This document shows positions 54,489 to 63,970 of a stretch of DNA of 64,000 bases, piece after piece. A program made the translations under genes and the position numbers. The notes under the pieces were generated by a model. It had not been told where the DNA came from. It searched no databases and worked only from the letters and a program-made list of their open reading frames with translations. This DNA comes from JAVBQL01 sp031549085 (GTDB lineage Bacteria > Spirochaetota > GWE2-31-10 > MWDO01): contig JAVBQL010000013.1 in assembly GCA_031549085.1 (NCBI GenBank), positions 285,168 to 349,167 of the forward strand, written 5' to 3'. The number at the start of each line of letters is the position of its first letter. Within the stretch, counting starts at the first letter, position 1.

Positions 54489-55100
54489 ATGGAACTATTA
54501 AAAGATATTGATAACCTTAAAGATGAAATTATTAAAGACTCTCAAGTTAAGGCGGAGAGAGCAATAAATAATGCAAAGAGAGAGATTGGTGAACTGGAAA
54601 AGAAGAGCGAAGAGGATATCGCAGAAGTAGAAAAGAAATATGTTGACCTGCTTGCAAAAGATGCTGAAAGAAAAACCAATAAGATATATGCCTCTATAGA
54701 AGTTGATTTAATGAAAAAAAAGTGGGAAATTTTAGGCAATATATTGAAAGATATATTTAAGAGTGTTAGAGATGGAATAAAAAGTGGTGATATTATTGCC
54801 TATAAAGATTTTGTTTTTTATATTCTAAAAGATGCAAGTAATACCATTGGCGACGACAAATATATCCTTGAAATTAATAAAAATGATTTAAGCTCAATTG
54901 GAAAAGATACACTATTAAATCTTAAATTACCAAAGGGGAAGATAGATACCATAATAGAGAAAGATATAGATGGATTTATGCTCTTCTCATCTGATAGAAA
55001 AAAGGCATCATATATGTCTATAGATAGATTTATAGAAGAGCTTGATAATGATGAGAGAAATAGTATTTACAAATCACTAGTTGGCGAGGCGAAAATATGA
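54489..55100 (+). CDS. V/A-type ATPase peripheral stalk subunit E
   Basis: A 203-residue subunit E. The N-terminal half is coiled coil (KDEIIKDSQVKAERAINNAK); the C-terminal half has the globular domain (KYILEINKNDLSSIG and IEKDIDGFMLFSSDRKKASY). It forms the peripheral stalk with the G/H subunit. The frame opens at TTG 54477, but ATG 54489 has GGAGGT 4 nt before it. It overlaps subunit A by 4 nt. Confidence 0.88.
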   Translation: MELLKDIDNLKDEIIKDSQVKAERAINNAKREIGELEKKSEEDIAEVEKKYVDLLAKDAERKTNKIYASIEVDLMKKKWEILGNILKDIFKSVRDGIKSGDIIAYKDFVFYILKDASNTIGDDKYILEINKNDLSSIGKDTLLNLKLPKGKIDTIIEKDIDGFMLFSSDRKKASYMSIDRFIEELDNDERNSIYKSLVGEAKI

Positions 55101-56857
55101 GTGAAGTAAGAGGTAAGATTGTAGAGATAAATGGTCCAATCATAAAAGCGATTGGACTTGAAGAGGCGGGGATGTACAACGTTGTCTATGTTGGAAAAAA
55201 GAACCTCGTTGGTGAGATTATTAGATTTGATAATAAGTTTGCAATAATACAGGTCTATGAAGATAATACTATGATGAAGATTGGTGAAGAGGTTGTTTCG
55301 CAAAAGCGTCCTCTATCAGTTCTTTTGGGGCCTGGATTACTGGAAAATATATATGATGGAATTCAGAGACCGCTTAAAGATCTAAATGAGATGACGGGGG
55401 CATTTATGTCTCCCGGAGCAAAAACCACACCTTTGAATGAGACAAAAAAGTGGCAGTTTACTCCAAGTGTAAGTGTTGGAACCAAAGTTGAGGCTGGGAC
55501 AAAGATCGGTTTTGTTGATGAGACAACACTTATCAGACACTTTATAATGGTTCCTCCAAGTGTTGGAAGTTCTGCTATAAAAACAATAGTTGATTCAGGG
55601 GAGTATACAATAGAAGACACAATTGCAACTCTTGAGAGTGGTGAAATAATTAAGCTTGCACACTATTGGCCAGTTAGAGTCTCCCGTCCATACAAAGAGA
55701 AGCTCCCAATGGATAATCCACTTATCACGGGCCAGCGTGTAATTGATACATTCTTTCCAATTGCAAGGGGTGGTACAGCAGCAATCCCAGGTGGATTTGG
55801 TACAGGTAAAACCATGACCCAGCATGCGCTTGCAAAGTGGTCATCTGCAAAGATAATTGTCTATATTGGCTGTGGTGAAAGAGGAAATGAGATGACAGAT
55901 GTTCTGGTTGAGTTTCCAGAACTTATAGATCCTCGCACAAAAGAGCCTCTTATGAAGAGAACAATATTGATTGCAAATACCTCAAATATGCCAGTTGCGG
56001 CACGTGAGGTCTCTATATATACAGGTGTAACAATAGCGGAATATTTTAGAGATATGGGTTATGACGTTGCTGTTATGGCGGATTCAACCTCTCGTTGGGC
56101 AGAGGCTCTAAGAGAGCTCTCAGGTCGTTTGGAGGAGATGCCAGCAGAGGAGGGCTTCCCTGCATATCTGCCTACAAGATTGGCAGAGTTTTATGAACGT
56201 GCCGGCTTTGTAAATACTTTGAGCGGAGAGAAGGGTTCTGTTTCAATTATTGGTGCTGTTTCACCTCCGGGTGGAGATTTTTCAGAGCCTGTTACACAGC
56301 ATACAAAGAGATTTATTAGATGCTTCTGGGCATTGGACAAAGCATTAGCAAATGCTAGACACTATCCATCGATCTCATGGCTCGATTCATACTCCGAATA
56401 TGGTGAAGAGGTTGAGGAGTTTTGGGACAATATTGATGAAGATGCGATAAAAATAAGAAAGGAGATGATGAATCTTCTAAAGACAGAGGATAGACTCTCT
56501 CAAATTGTTAAAATAATTGGTCCTGACTCTCTTCCTGATAATGAGAAGCTTGTTCTTATGGTTGCTGATATGATAAAGAAGGGATTTTTACAGCAAAATG
56601 CTTATGATGATATTGATATGTATTCAACTCCAGAGAAGCAGGTTCTTTTATTAAAGATTATTAATAATTTTTATAACTATTCAAACAATGCTATAAGACT
56701 TGGAGCTCCTTTATTAAAAATAAAAGAGCTTGGTTTAGCTGATGAGATTGTAAAACTAAAATCAACAGTATCAAACGATGATCATAAGAAGCTGGAAGAG
56801 GTACTTACTACTATGAGAGATAAGTTTGATGAGATGAGTAGGTTTTATAAAAAGTAA
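55097..56857 (+). CDS. atpA: V/A-type ATPase catalytic subunit A
   Basis: A 586-residue catalytic subunit. Walker A is in IPGGFGTGKTMTQHALAKW at about residue 235, with the non-homologous region before it, the catalytic GERGNEMTDVL, Walker B with AVMADSTSRWAEALRELSGR and PPGGDFSEPVTQHTKR. It hydrolyses or makes ATP at the A/B interface. The start codon overlaps the subunit E stop (ATGA). The symbol follows V-ATPase use and is not the F-type alpha subunit. Confidence 0.97.
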   Translation: MSEVRGKIVEINGPIIKAIGLEEAGMYNVVYVGKKNLVGEIIRFDNKFAIIQVYEDNTMMKIGEEVVSQKRPLSVLLGPGLLENIYDGIQRPLKDLNEMTGAFMSPGAKTTPLNETKKWQFTPSVSVGTKVEAGTKIGFVDETTLIRHFIMVPPSVGSSAIKTIVDSGEYTIEDTIATLESGEIIKLAHYWPVRVSRPYKEKLPMDNPLITGQRVIDTFFPIARGGTAAIPGGFGTGKTMTQHALAKWSSAKIIVYIGCGERGNEMTDVLVEFPELIDPRTKEPLMKRTILIANTSNMPVAAREVSIYTGVTIAEYFRDMGYDVAVMADSTSRWAEALRELSGRLEEMPAEEGFPAYLPTRLAEFYERAGFVNTLSGEKGSVSIIGAVSPPGGDFSEPVTQHTKRFIRCFWALDKALANARHYPSISWLDSYSEYGEEVEEFWDNIDEDAIKIRKEMMNLLKTEDRLSQIVKIIGPDSLPDNEKLVLMVADMIKKGFLQQNAYDDIDMYSTPEKQVLLLKIINNFYNYSNNAIRLGAPLLKIKELGLADEIVKLKSTVSNDDHKKLEEVLTTMRDKFDEMSRFYKK

Positions 56858-56917
56858 GTGTAGCTTGTTGTTTACGCAATAAACAAAGCTTGTAGCGTAT
56901 TGTTTTAAGGGGAATAT

Positions 56918-58300
56918 ATGGCAAGAGTAGAGGGTGTTGGTTTAAAAAAAATAGAGGGTTCTGTTCTAGTACTCGAGAAAAACTTTGATGTTGGAAGTGA
57001 AGAGGTTGTAAAGGTATATAATGATGAGAGAGGTGTTCAGACAGGAAAGGTTCTCTCTGTTACAGATAAAAATATAATAGTTCAGGTCTTTGGAAGCACT
57101 CAAGGCTTAACACAGAAAAATACATCTGTTGAATTTCTTGGAAAACCTATGGAGATTCCGGTTGGTCCTGATATTTTGGGGCGTGTATTTAATGGACTTG
57201 GAGAGCCTTTTGATGGACTTCCGCAAATATTTACAGATAATTATAGAGATGTTAATGGACTTGCTATAAATCCATACAGCAGGGAGTATCCAAAAGATTT
57301 TATTCAGACAGGTATCAGTGCAATTGATGGGCTTACTACACTTATTAGAGGACAAAAGCTCCCTATATTTAGTGGTAATGGTCTGCCTCACAATATTCTC
57401 GCAGCACAGATTGCTCGTCAGGCAAAATTGAAAAACGACAGTGATAAATTTACTGTTGTTTTTGCTGGTATGGGTGTAAAATATGACGTTGCGAGATACT
57501 TTATTGATGACTTTGAAAACTCTGGTGTACTTTCAAATGTTGTAATGTATCTTTCATTGGCTGACGCTCCATCTGTTGAGCGCCTTATTACGCCTCGTGC
57601 AGCTTTGACAGCTGCTGAATATTTGGCTTTTGAACTTGGTATGCACGTTCTTGTCATTATGACAGATATGACCAACTATTGTGAAGCATTACGAGAGGTT
57701 AGCAGTTCAAAGAATGAGATTCCATCAAGAAAGGGATATCCGGGCTACTTATATTCAGATTTGGCATCGCTTTATGAGAGAGCAGGTAGAATAAAAGGAA
57801 AACAGGGCTCTATTACACAGATTCCTATTCTCTCTATGCCTAATGATGATATCTCTCACCCTATACCAGATCTAACTGGATTTATCACAGAGGGACAGAT
57901 TGTTCTTGACAGAGAGCTTCACCAAAAGAGTGTCTACCCACCAATTGCTGGACTTCCATCACTTTCCCGCCTTATGAAGGATGGAATTGGGGAGGGAATG
58001 ACTAGAGAGGATCACAAAGATCTATCAAGTCAACTCTTTGCCTGTTATGCAAAGGTAAAAGACCTTAGATCTTTGGCCTCTGTAATTGGAGAGGAGGAGC
58101 TTTCAGATCTTGATAAAAAATATTTGGCATTTGGATTAGAGTTTGAGAAAAAATTCTTAACTCAAACTTTTGAGGACAACAGATCTATAGAGGAGACACT
58201 GGATATTGGCTGGGAGATACTTAAAATGTTACCTAGAAGTGAACTCTATAGAATTAATGATAAGTTAATAGATAAATATTTGGATAAAAAAGGGAGTTAG
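56918..58300 (+). CDS. atpB: V/A-type ATPase subunit B
   Basis: A 460-residue non-catalytic subunit. Motifs: GPDILGRVFNGLGEPFDG, NPYSREYPKDFIQTGISAID, FSGNGLPHNILAAQIARQAK in place of a Walker A, and DMTNYCEALREVSSSKNEIP. PIPDLTGFITEGQIVLDREL is the family's C-terminal signature. It binds subunit A in the head. AAGGGGA precedes the ATG after a 60-nt gap. Confidence 0.97.
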   Translation: MARVEGVGLKKIEGSVLVLEKNFDVGSEEVVKVYNDERGVQTGKVLSVTDKNIIVQVFGSTQGLTQKNTSVEFLGKPMEIPVGPDILGRVFNGLGEPFDGLPQIFTDNYRDVNGLAINPYSREYPKDFIQTGISAIDGLTTLIRGQKLPIFSGNGLPHNILAAQIARQAKLKNDSDKFTVVFAGMGVKYDVARYFIDDFENSGVLSNVVMYLSLADAPSVERLITPRAALTAAEYLAFELGMHVLVIMTDMTNYCEALREVSSSKNEIPSRKGYPGYLYSDLASLYERAGRIKGKQGSITQIPILSMPNDDISHPIPDLTGFITEGQIVLDRELHQKSVYPPIAGLPSLSRLMKDGIGEGMTREDHKDLSSQLFACYAKVKDLRSLASVIGEEELSDLDKKYLAFGLEFEKKFLTQTFEDNRSIEETLDIGWEILKMLPRSELYRINDKLIDKYLDKKGS

Positions 58301-58939
58301 ATGGCAAAGCTTAATATTCCACCAACAAAAAGTAATCTTCGAATGGTAAAGCAGACCTTTACTACTGCAAAAGAGGGGTATGACCTCTTGGAGCAGAAGA
58401 GAGAGATTATCGTAATGGAGCTTATGAGTTATCTTGAGAGAGTAAAACGTGTAGAGAAGGATCTTGATAAAACTTTGACAGATGCCTATGACTCTTTAAA
58501 GAAAACAATAGCAACATTAGGATATAAAGAGGTGGAAGATAGAGCAAGGTTTATCTCATATAACCTTGAAATGAGAAAAAAGACAACAAAGTTAGTTGGA
58601 ATGAATCTTCCTTCAATAGATATAACAGCCCCAAAACTGGATTTTCAATACTCATTTTTGAATACAACAAGTCAAATAGATGATACAACAACAAAATTTT
58701 TGAATTTAATAACAATAATACGAGAGATGGCAGAGATAAGAACTATTATTTGGAAACTCTCTGCAGAGGTAAAGAAGACTCAGAGAAGAGTTAATGCATT
58801 GGATAAAGTTGTTATCCCACAATCAGTAGAGACTATAAAATATATTCAGGACACTCTCGAAGAGAGAGAGCGTGATGAGACTTTTATAACTAAGATGGTT
58901 AAAAACAAATATGGAGGGAATGATGAAACCGATAATTAA
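58301..58939 (+). CDS. atpD: V/A-type ATPase central rotor subunit D
   Basis: A 212-residue protein with an N-terminal long helix (PPTKSNLRMVKQTFTTAKEG then YDLLEQKREIIVMELM) and a C-terminal helix (KTQRRVNALDKVVIPQSVET), the coiled-coil rotor axle of subunit D. The start abuts the subunit B stop. It is the last V-ATPase gene of the operon. Confidence 0.95.
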   Translation: MAKLNIPPTKSNLRMVKQTFTTAKEGYDLLEQKREIIVMELMSYLERVKRVEKDLDKTLTDAYDSLKKTIATLGYKEVEDRARFISYNLEMRKKTTKLVGMNLPSIDITAPKLDFQYSFLNTTSQIDDTTTKFLNLITIIREMAEIRTIIWKLSAEVKKTQRRVNALDKVVIPQSVETIKYIQDTLEERERDETFITKMVKNKYGGNDETDN

Positions 58940-59405
58940 AAGGATATTGACAGCAATAAGTGGGTCTGAATCGTCAATTAATGCTGCAAAATATGCAATT
59001 CTATTGGCGAAACAGTTAAACTTTGAACTTTCTGTCTTGTATGTTGTGGATACAAGCACCTTAAACGATCTATTAACCTCAAAGATTTTTATTCAAGAGG
59101 AGTCTGCTAATTTTGAATACCATCTTAGAGCTAATGGAAATAGATATCTCTCTTTTGTTGAAGCATTAGCTAATGAAAAGAAAGTTAAGATAAATAAGAT
59201 TCTAAAACAGGGAAATGTTGCAACAACAATATTGGATACAGCTGAAGAGGAGAATTGCGATCTAATTATTTTAGGTGGTTGGGAGCTTAACCGTTCAAAG
59301 AGAGATCTAATCTCTAGGTCTCATATGGAAGTGCTAATGGATTCAAAAAAAACTGTTATGATAGTAAAAGAGTCAGATATAGATAATCTCTTTAAGAAAG
59401 GATAA
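58923..59405 (+). CDS. Universal stress protein (UspA) family
   Basis: A 160-residue UspA-fold protein starting MKPIIKRILTAISGSESSIN. Features include AAKYAILLAKQLNFELSVLY and CDLIILGGWELNRSKRDLIS, which resembles the ATP-binding loop G-2x-G-9x-G(S/T) though the glycine spacing is not clean. Two ATGs (58920, 58923) follow GGAGGG; the second has better spacing. The start overlaps the subunit D end by 17 nt, so it is probably expressed with the V-ATPase. Role unknown, possibly nucleotide sensing. Confidence 0.82.
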   Translation: MKPIIKRILTAISGSESSINAAKYAILLAKQLNFELSVLYVVDTSTLNDLLTSKIFIQEESANFEYHLRANGNRYLSFVEALANEKKVKINKILKQGNVATTILDTAEEENCDLIILGGWELNRSKRDLISRSHMEVLMDSKKTVMIVKESDIDNLFKKG

Positions 59406-59553
59406 ATTAAACTTTTTTACAATATATTTGTTGTTTTGTCGTTTTTATAATTAGAAAATAGAACTATTTTTTATATAAGATATTTATCAAAAAGGACGTG
59501 GAACGCAAAAAAAAGAAAAAATCTTTGTTACACACAGCAAAGACTCTATATAT

Positions 59554-59600
59554 AAAAAAAATATACCAAAGAATTTTATCTTTTTGGTATATTTTTTTTA
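59554..59600. terminator. Bidirectional terminator between usp and dCMP deaminase
   Basis: ATATACCAAA (59561-59570) and TTTGGTATAT (59583-59592) form a 10-bp stem, with A-run before and T-run after, so it can act on both converging transcripts. The 59406-59648 gap otherwise holds A/T-rich sequence and the AAAAAGGACGTGG repeat. Confidence 0.8.
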
Positions 59601-59648
59601 TACTTTTATTTATGGGAAAGATGATTTTTGTTTAATTTTTGCAAAGAC

Positions 59649-60104
59649 TTAATTGCTATCTATAGGATGAATAGTCCACTCTTTTTGAGGATTAAATATA
59701 AGCTTTTCATTATTAATTGTAAGAAGTACAACTTTTTTGATATTTGCATTTGCAATTAGAGCCTTGCACTGGTTGCAGACAAAATTGTGTCCTACAATAT
59801 ATATAACAGCATCTTCTGTCGCATTTCCATTTCTCGCAGCAAGAGAGATTGCGTTGGATTCCGCATGACTTCCAACAGCCCTGCAAAGCTCTAATTGAGT
59901 ACCAGATTTAATGCCTTTTTCATTACGATAGCAAAAACCAATCTCTAAACAATTCTTTTGGTATTGAGGGGCACCATTGTAACCAGTGCTTATTATAGCT
60001 TTATTTTTTACAATCACAGCTCCAACCTTATTTCTAATACAGCTGGAGCGGTTTGCTACACTTTTAGCAATATCTAAAAAGTATTCATCCCAATCTGGTC
60101 TCAT
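59649..60104 (-). CDS. dCMP deaminase (ComEB-like)
   Basis: A 151-residue zinc deaminase. The zinc site is visible as SHAESNAISLAAR (His-Ala-Glu) and VCNQCKALI (two cysteines). N-terminal RPDWDEYFLDIAKSVANRSS and KVGAVIVKNKAIISTGYNGA match deoxycytidylate deaminases, which make dUMP for dTMP synthesis. It lies downstream of clpP with a 36-nt gap. Confidence 0.92.
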   Translation of the reverse strand: MRPDWDEYFLDIAKSVANRSSCIRNKVGAVIVKNKAIISTGYNGAPQYQKNCLEIGFCYRNEKGIKSGTQLELCRAVGSHAESNAISLAARNGNATEDAVIYIVGHNFVCNQCKALIANANIKKVVLLTINNEKLIFNPQKEWTIHPIDSN

Positions 60105-60140
60105 AGAGTCTACCTAATTTAATTTGATATTTAATGTTTT

Positions 60141-60740
60141 TTAAACAAGCTCATCAATAGAACCTATTATTTTGTCTATCAAGCCATACTCAACAGCCTG
60201 CTCTGCTGTCATCCAGTAGTCCATCTCAATATCTTTAGCAACCTTATCTTTTGGTTTGCCAGTCTCCTCTACATATAGATTGATAATTCTCTCTTTGGTC
60301 TCTTGGATCTCTTTTGCTTGAATCTCAATTTCAGTAGCTCTTCCTTGAAAAACTCCCCCAATTAAAGGCTGGTGGATTAAGACTTTTGAGTTTTTTGTAG
60401 CGTAGCGTTTGCCCTTTTTTGAACCAAGCATAATAATAGAACCCATGCTTGCGGCAAAGCCAGCAACAAGAGTGATTACAGGAGCTTTTATAAGTCTCAT
60501 TGTATCAAAGATTGCAAAGCCTGAAAAGACATCTCCTCCAGGAGAATTTATTATTACTGTTATTGGTTTGCTTTGATCTATTCCATCAAGCAGAAATAGA
60601 GAGCGTATAACTCTTTCAGCTATCTTTTGGTCAATAGCGTCAGAAATAATTATTTTTCTTTGATCTATAAATTGTTTTTCTAAAAAATTGTCGTTTTGTT
60701 TTGAATTTTCCTTCTCATCACCATCATTAGCAAAAATCAT
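60141..60740 (-). CDS. clpP: ATP-dependent Clp protease proteolytic subunit
   Basis: A 199-residue ClpP. The catalytic triad is visible: Ser98 in VAGFAASMGSI, His123 in VLIHQPLIGG and Asp174 in IEMDYWMTAE. The subunit forms a double ring of seven and works with ClpA/X/C ATPases. AAGGAG precedes the ATG and a consensus promoter lies upstream. clpX is not adjacent. Confidence 0.96.
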   Translation of the reverse strand: MIFANDGDEKENSKQNDNFLEKQFIDQRKIIISDAIDQKIAERVIRSLFLLDGIDQSKPITVIINSPGGDVFSGFAIFDTMRLIKAPVITLVAGFAASMGSIIMLGSKKGKRYATKNSKVLIHQPLIGGVFQGRATEIEIQAKEIQETKERIINLYVEETGKPKDKVAKDIEMDYWMTAEQAVEYGLIDKIIGSIDELV

Positions 60741-60801
60741 AAAGAAAATCTCCTTAAAATATTATAATATATATTGATACAAGATTTTGAACATGTTAAG
60801 A

Positions 60802-60830
60802 AATATAATAAAAGTAAACTGAGTTGTCAA
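60802..60830 (-). promoter_or_regulatory. Sigma-70-like promoter for clpP
   Basis: Minus-strand TTGACA, a 17-nt spacer and TATATT, 62 nt before the clpP start codon. Confidence 0.65.
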
Positions 60831-60876
60831 TTATAATTGAGAGCAATGTTTCTCTATACGAACATATTAAAAAAGA

Positions 60877-61617
60877 CTAATCAATTATACCAAAGGTATT
60901 TGCAGGCCAATATTTTAATATTGCTTTCCCCAAAATTTGTTTTTTACTAACAGCTCCCCAAGTTCTTGAGTCAATAGAGACTGATCTATTGTCTCCAAGC
61001 ACATAGAAGTGATCTGCTGGAACAACAAATTCATTTTGTATTAATGAATATTTTAAAAATTCTGGGTCTGTATTTTTATCATTTTCTTCATTAAATTCAT
61101 ACTCTTTCTCTATTGATTTTATCTCAGGTATTCCATTTATCAGAAGAGTTGAGCGGCCATTAATTATCTTATAAGTGATCACATCATTAGGGAGACCAAC
61201 AACTCTCTTTACATATATATTTGTATCATATCTTTTTGACATTTTATAGAGGTCTATCATTGAAAATGAGATAGTGTATACAACATTAGACAGAAACTTA
61301 AAAGCCCCATTTTTTTCAAGGTACTCTTTTGAATTAAAAACGATTATATCGCCCCTCTCAATATTTTTACTTCCATCAAAAATATGAACATCAATAATTG
61401 GATATTTAGAACCTGTGATAAATTTATTGACCAATATACAAGTATCCTTTTTTATAGTTGGTTCCATAGAGTCTGAAGGAATTTTATAGGCCTGCAGAAG
61501 CATAGAGTTGAAAAGCGATACAAATATCACCCCCAAAAGATATATTAGAATTATATCCTTTATAACTTTATTTGTATTCGATTTTTTCTTGTAGTAGTGG
61601 TATTTGTTATTTATCAT
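60877..61617 (-). CDS. lepB: Signal peptidase I
   Basis: A 246-residue type I signal peptidase with one membrane segment (about residues 20-40). The catalytic Ser50 lies in YKIPSDSMEPTI, the general-base Lys137 in YVKRVVG and box E is VLGDNRSVSIDSR. It cleaves Sec signal peptides on the outer face of the inner membrane. It lies 13 nt downstream of a second, much larger signal peptidase gene. Confidence 0.93.
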   Translation of the reverse strand: MINNKYHYYKKKSNTNKVIKDIILIYLLGVIFVSLFNSMLLQAYKIPSDSMEPTIKKDTCILVNKFITGSKYPIIDVHIFDGSKNIERGDIIVFNSKEYLEKNGAFKFLSNVVYTISFSMIDLYKMSKRYDTNIYVKRVVGLPNDVITYKIINGRSTLLINGIPEIKSIEKEYEFNEENDKNTDPEFLKYSLIQNEFVVPADHFYVLGDNRSVSIDSRTWGAVSKKQILGKAILKYWPANTFGIID

Positions 61618-61630
61618 AAAAATATATCCC

Positions 61631-63676
61631 CTATTTTAGAATACCAAATCTATCAAATGGAAAGTAGATAAGTTCAGCTTTACCCAAGAGATGTTTTGTC
61701 TTAATGGTCTTAGCATCCCATCTTGCAACAAAACTTTTTGAGAACTCACCATTATCATCGGCATCAAGTTTTATAAGCTTTTCTTTATATCCAAATCTAA
61801 CATCAAATGAATTATATCTATTATCACCCATAACAAAATAATCATCTTTTGTAAAGTAATCATTTCCCTCTGGGTATTCTGGAAAGTTTCTCATAGAAAA
61901 ACTCTCTGCAAAATAGTTGTAATTAAGAAGTCCATTACTATTTGAGTTTAAAGTAGGATAGGCATTAAACCCATCAACATATACTTCTGTTAGAAGAAGC
62001 TTGTTTAAATCTCCTATAAAAGAGGCATTTCTAAGCCCATTTGAACTATTTAAAATGTTTCTTAAATTTCCCGCTCTTGCCTCTCTCATTATAACTCTAA
62101 ATATTTTTAATTTATAGATTTTATAGATTGCGTTGACTCTCTTCATATATTGCTGATAGGGTGAAGAGAGGTCAGAAAAAGTTATATCTGTCATAATTTC
62201 TCTGTCTATGTACTTATCATCATTTTCATATTTACTTATAACAGAATTAAGCTCCTCTACACTATTGAAAAGAACAACAGAATTGTATAACTCCATATAC
62301 CTTATCAGATCATCATTAAGTTTACTGTTTTTACTGCTGTTTGGACTTTGCAAAAGTTCGTATATTATTCTGTTCAGTGTTCCTGCAACATCTTGAGTTT
62401 TACCTCTTCCGCTATTAATTTCTCTAACCAACTCATTTTTTATATTAGTAGAGAACTCTGTTTTAAATGCCTCTTTCTCTCTCTTTAGTATGGTTTGTAA
62501 ATCATTTTTATCTACACTATCAAAAAAGAGTATTGCATCATCTAATAGATCTCTAAACTCTTTTAGTGTTGTTTGGTTTCTCATCTTTGGATTGTTTTCA
62601 TAATAGAGATCAACATAGCCATACTCTTTCTGATTCTCTATTTTTCCCATAGGAATCCATTCTCGTTCACTCGTTCTCTTGTATACCATATCATTAAGCA
62701 TACATATCTTCTCGCCCTCTTTTGCAATAAGCCTCTTTACTATGAAGCGCTCTTTTGGTGAGCCATCTGCTTTTCTATCAATATCAACAAATGAGAGAGT
62801 AAGCATATATACAAATGGGTGAAAAACTCTTGTAAAAGCATTTTTATATCTTATCTCTGAATTGGGGTCATCAGCTTCTGGGTTTTTAAAAACAACAATA
62901 TCACCAACTTTTGGCTTTACAAAAGATGGAAACTTCCAGTCTGTAAGTGGAATATGGGGACCATATATTGCTTTGTTTACAAGAACTTTATCCCCTACAA
63001 GAAAGGTAGGTACCATGGACTCTGATGGAATCTCATACATTTGGAATAGAAATTGCTGAATTATGAGGGCAATTATTATTGCTTGTATTATTATATCAAC
63101 CCACTCATACCAAAGATTTTCAAAGAAGCTTCTCTCAGCTTTGATCTTTTCTTTCTCTTTTGCCTTTAGTTTTTTATCTTTTTTGATTTTCTCTTCATAT
63201 TCAATCTCTTTATCTGTGTATACTCCAAGTATCGTTCTTGTTTCTGATGTACAGATAAAAATGTATAAAATTAAAATGAATAGGGTAATTATAAGCACAA
63301 ATATAAAACTGAACAACGAAAATCCAAAGCTGATATTCCCATTAAAATCGCCAACCATTCTAGGTAGCGAATAAAAAACATATGTGAAAACGATTGCATA
63401 TCCCACAAAGTTTTTAAATAGTCTATAAAATTTTTTGCTCTTATTTTCTTTTATAAAAATCTGATAGAAGAAGAATAAGCCAATGGTTATTAAGACAATT
63501 CTTATTAGTATAGAAAAAATAACAAAACCATCAGAGAGATTTTTTGTGCCAATCAAAAAAATAGATACAAAAGATAGAGCAATCCATAATAAGAATGAAA
63601 AGAGTGATATATAGTAAAAAAGGGGATCTTTTTTACCAAAATTTCTTTTAAATAGTATATTTAATATATTATCCAT
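61631..63676 (-). CDS. Enlarged signal peptidase I with N-terminal membrane region and insertion
   Basis: A 681-residue protein. The first 155 residues contain about four membrane segments. Then comes a charged coiled segment, one more membrane segment (about 192-213) and the catalytic domain: Ser220 in YEIPSESMVPTFLVG, Lys314 in RFIVKRLIAKEG and GDNRYNSFDVRFG at about 617. Some 300 residues lie between the Lys and the GDNR motif, against about 80 in the neighbouring enzyme, so a largely helical domain is inserted. All catalytic motifs are intact. Two tandem peptidases suggest a division of substrates. Confidence 0.88.
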   Translation of the reverse strand: MDNILNILFKRNFGKKDPLFYYISLFSFLLWIALSFVSIFLIGTKNLSDGFVIFSILIRIVLITIGLFFFYQIFIKENKSKKFYRLFKNFVGYAIVFTYVFYSLPRMVGDFNGNISFGFSLFSFIFVLIITLFILILYIFICTSETRTILGVYTDKEIEYEEKIKKDKKLKAKEKEKIKAERSFFENLWYEWVDIIIQAIIIALIIQQFLFQMYEIPSESMVPTFLVGDKVLVNKAIYGPHIPLTDWKFPSFVKPKVGDIVVFKNPEADDPNSEIRYKNAFTRVFHPFVYMLTLSFVDIDRKADGSPKERFIVKRLIAKEGEKICMLNDMVYKRTSEREWIPMGKIENQKEYGYVDLYYENNPKMRNQTTLKEFRDLLDDAILFFDSVDKNDLQTILKREKEAFKTEFSTNIKNELVREINSGRGKTQDVAGTLNRIIYELLQSPNSSKNSKLNDDLIRYMELYNSVVLFNSVEELNSVISKYENDDKYIDREIMTDITFSDLSSPYQQYMKRVNAIYKIYKLKIFRVIMREARAGNLRNILNSSNGLRNASFIGDLNKLLLTEVYVDGFNAYPTLNSNSNGLLNYNYFAESFSMRNFPEYPEGNDYFTKDDYFVMGDNRYNSFDVRFGYKEKLIKLDADDNGEFSKSFVARWDAKTIKTKHLLGKAELIYFPFDRFGILK

Positions 63677-63731
63677 AATACCTCAAAATTACTGATTCAA
63701 ATAGAATAAATCTAAAAAAAATGACCTTCTT

Positions 63732-63760
63732 ACATAACCATATTTTCTTTTTTAAGTCAA
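63732..63760 (-). promoter_or_regulatory. Possible promoter for the signal peptidase genes
   Basis: Minus-strand TTGACT, a 17-nt spacer and TTATGT, 56 nt before the 63676 start. The -10 box is a weak match. No gene was recognised in 63761-63970. Confidence 0.35.
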
Positions 63761-63970
63761 GAATGATGCTTATATTAACTATTATAAAGTATATATGCAA
63801 GTTTAACCAATCTTAAAAATATGTCTGATAGAGCTGTTTCGTTAAAATGATATAACTATCTCCTCTTCCATTTATAAATATATTGTAAAAGTGATCGATT
63901 TCCGAAGGGTTTGGCAACATATTTTTGATTTTGATGGTATAAGTATTTATTTGTCTATGGAGCGATATTT

